Origin: Bradyrhizobium macuxiense
GTDB taxonomy: Bacteria; Pseudomonadota; Alphaproteobacteria; Rhizobiales; Xanthobacteraceae
DNA: 64,000 nt
Reading direction: 5' to 3'
NCBI RefSeq assembly: GCF_007993935.1
Contig: NZ_VITY01000006.1
Location: 310,001 to 374,000, forward strand
The notes beneath the pieces are model-generated. The model searched no databases. It had not been told where the DNA came from and worked only from the letters and a program-made list of their open reading frames with translations. Made by a program: the position numbers and the translations under genes. Positions 63,604-64,000 of this stretch are shown in pieces. Position 1 is the stretch's first letter; every line of letters starts with the position of its first letter.

Positions 63604-63994
63604 AGGCTCGCCCTCATGGCGGCGGAGGTCGCCGTTGATATGCGGCTGATTTGTGGCGGCGCATGCCGCGGCATGGAGGCCATGCAGCGCGACTGTGAAC
63701 GTGAACCTTTCACGGGTTCCGCCGACGCCTCGGTCTGACAAGTGTCAAGCGTCCGCGCATAAGCATCGCAAATACGCGGGTCCGGCGCAGCGCGCCAAAT
63801 TGCTCCGATCTCGATCGGTTTGTCGCGCCCGAATTCGCGGCCGGGACTAAGATCGTCCTCGCTCCGATAAGCTCGAAGTCGGCCGATTTCGTTGGGGCAT
63901 GGATAATTTATAATTGACTGACCGGACGGTCAATAGTAATCCGATCGCCGGTCATGCGACCTCGGTCGTCAGAAACCGAGAACGGGAGGTAATC
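63604..63994. other. Intergenic region before the right-edge gene
   Basis: 391 nt between the AraC start and the next + strand start. No gene recognised. It contains the palindrome TGACCG-GA-CGGTCA at 63919-63932 (typical of TetR-family operators in efflux promoters) within an AT-rich stretch from about 63901, and a GGGAGGT ribosome site at 63984-63990. Confidence 0.6.
63919..63932. promoter_or_regulatory. TetR-type palindromic operator candidate
   Basis: TGACCG and CGGTCA are exact complements around a 2-nt spacer, and the outer TTGAC/GTCAA are nearly symmetric too. It precedes the right-edge gene by 62 nt. TetR repressors of efflux pumps often bind this sort of site. Confidence 0.45.
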
Positions 63995-64000
63995 ATGGTC
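63995..64000 (+). CDS. Start of a gene running off the right edge
   Basis: ATG at 63995 with GGGAGGT five to ten nt upstream; only two codons are visible. No product can be assigned. The TetR-type palindrome upstream suggests an efflux or detoxification gene (weak inference). Confidence 0.4.

Overview
The window is GC-rich, tightly packed alphaproteobacterial chromosome, most likely from a Bradyrhizobium-type bacterium. This is inferred from the gene families, the GTG/TTG starts, and several families of short dispersed palindromic repeats of the kind common in Bradyrhizobium/Rhodopseudomonas intergenic DNA. No rRNA, tRNA, CRISPR array, transposase or phage gene was recognised.

Region 1 (1-8535). 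A leuC-leuD-leuB set is translationally coupled on the minus strand to a nitrate/sulfonate/taurine-type ABC transporter (solute-binding protein, ATPase, truncated permease). A divergent IclR regulator lies upstream, with two perfect palindromes in the gap. Alanine dehydrogenase with its divergent Lrp-type regulator and a cytochrome b561 follow.

Region 2 (8927-20680). A multipass membrane protein and a glutamine amidotransferase-like protein come first. Next is a LysR/MFS/ligJ/ligK group for the lower protocatechuate 4,5-cleavage or gallate pathway, then a TonB-dependent receptor, an SDR and a small outer-membrane protein. Two gene remnants follow (3' ends of an EF-Tu-like gene and an SDR gene).

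Region 3 (21187-43428). About 22 kb on one strand looks like one functional unit. It holds a Liv-type ABC importer with an AraC regulator, a LivF ATPase fused to a Tm-1-like (UPF0261) domain, and a PEP-hydrolase-like TIM barrel, the other half of plant Tm-1. It continues with a 964-residue SPFH/flotillin-like protein built on 11-residue repeats, two SRPBCC proteins, and a CoxMSL-type molybdenum hydroxylase whose large subunit is split into two genes. MoxR and VWA maturation proteins, an amidohydrolase, a metallo-beta-lactamase-fold lactonase, an SMP-30/cysteine-hydrolase fusion and a flavin reductase complete it. Inference: uptake, hydroxylation and ring-opening of an unknown, possibly heterocyclic, compound. 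This is the best candidate for an undescribed system.

Region 4 (44029-56188). A two-component system, a Gly-rich secreted protein, a catalase remnant, Tex, and an aldose dehydrogenase/lactonase-like pair are followed by a TetR gene with its operator-like palindromes and several housekeeping-type enzymes.

Region 5 (56382-63603). A solitary Liv-type binding protein, an acyl-CoA dehydrogenase-like flavoprotein, DUF4424 and small exported or membrane proteins each have upstream the same tandem operator (two GGAC..ATGCGAC half-sites exactly 21 bp apart; four occurrences). An intact AraC regulator and the broken remnant of a paralogue sit beside them, so this appears to be an uncharacterised AraC regulon. 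The right edge has a TetR-type palindrome and the first codons of another gene.
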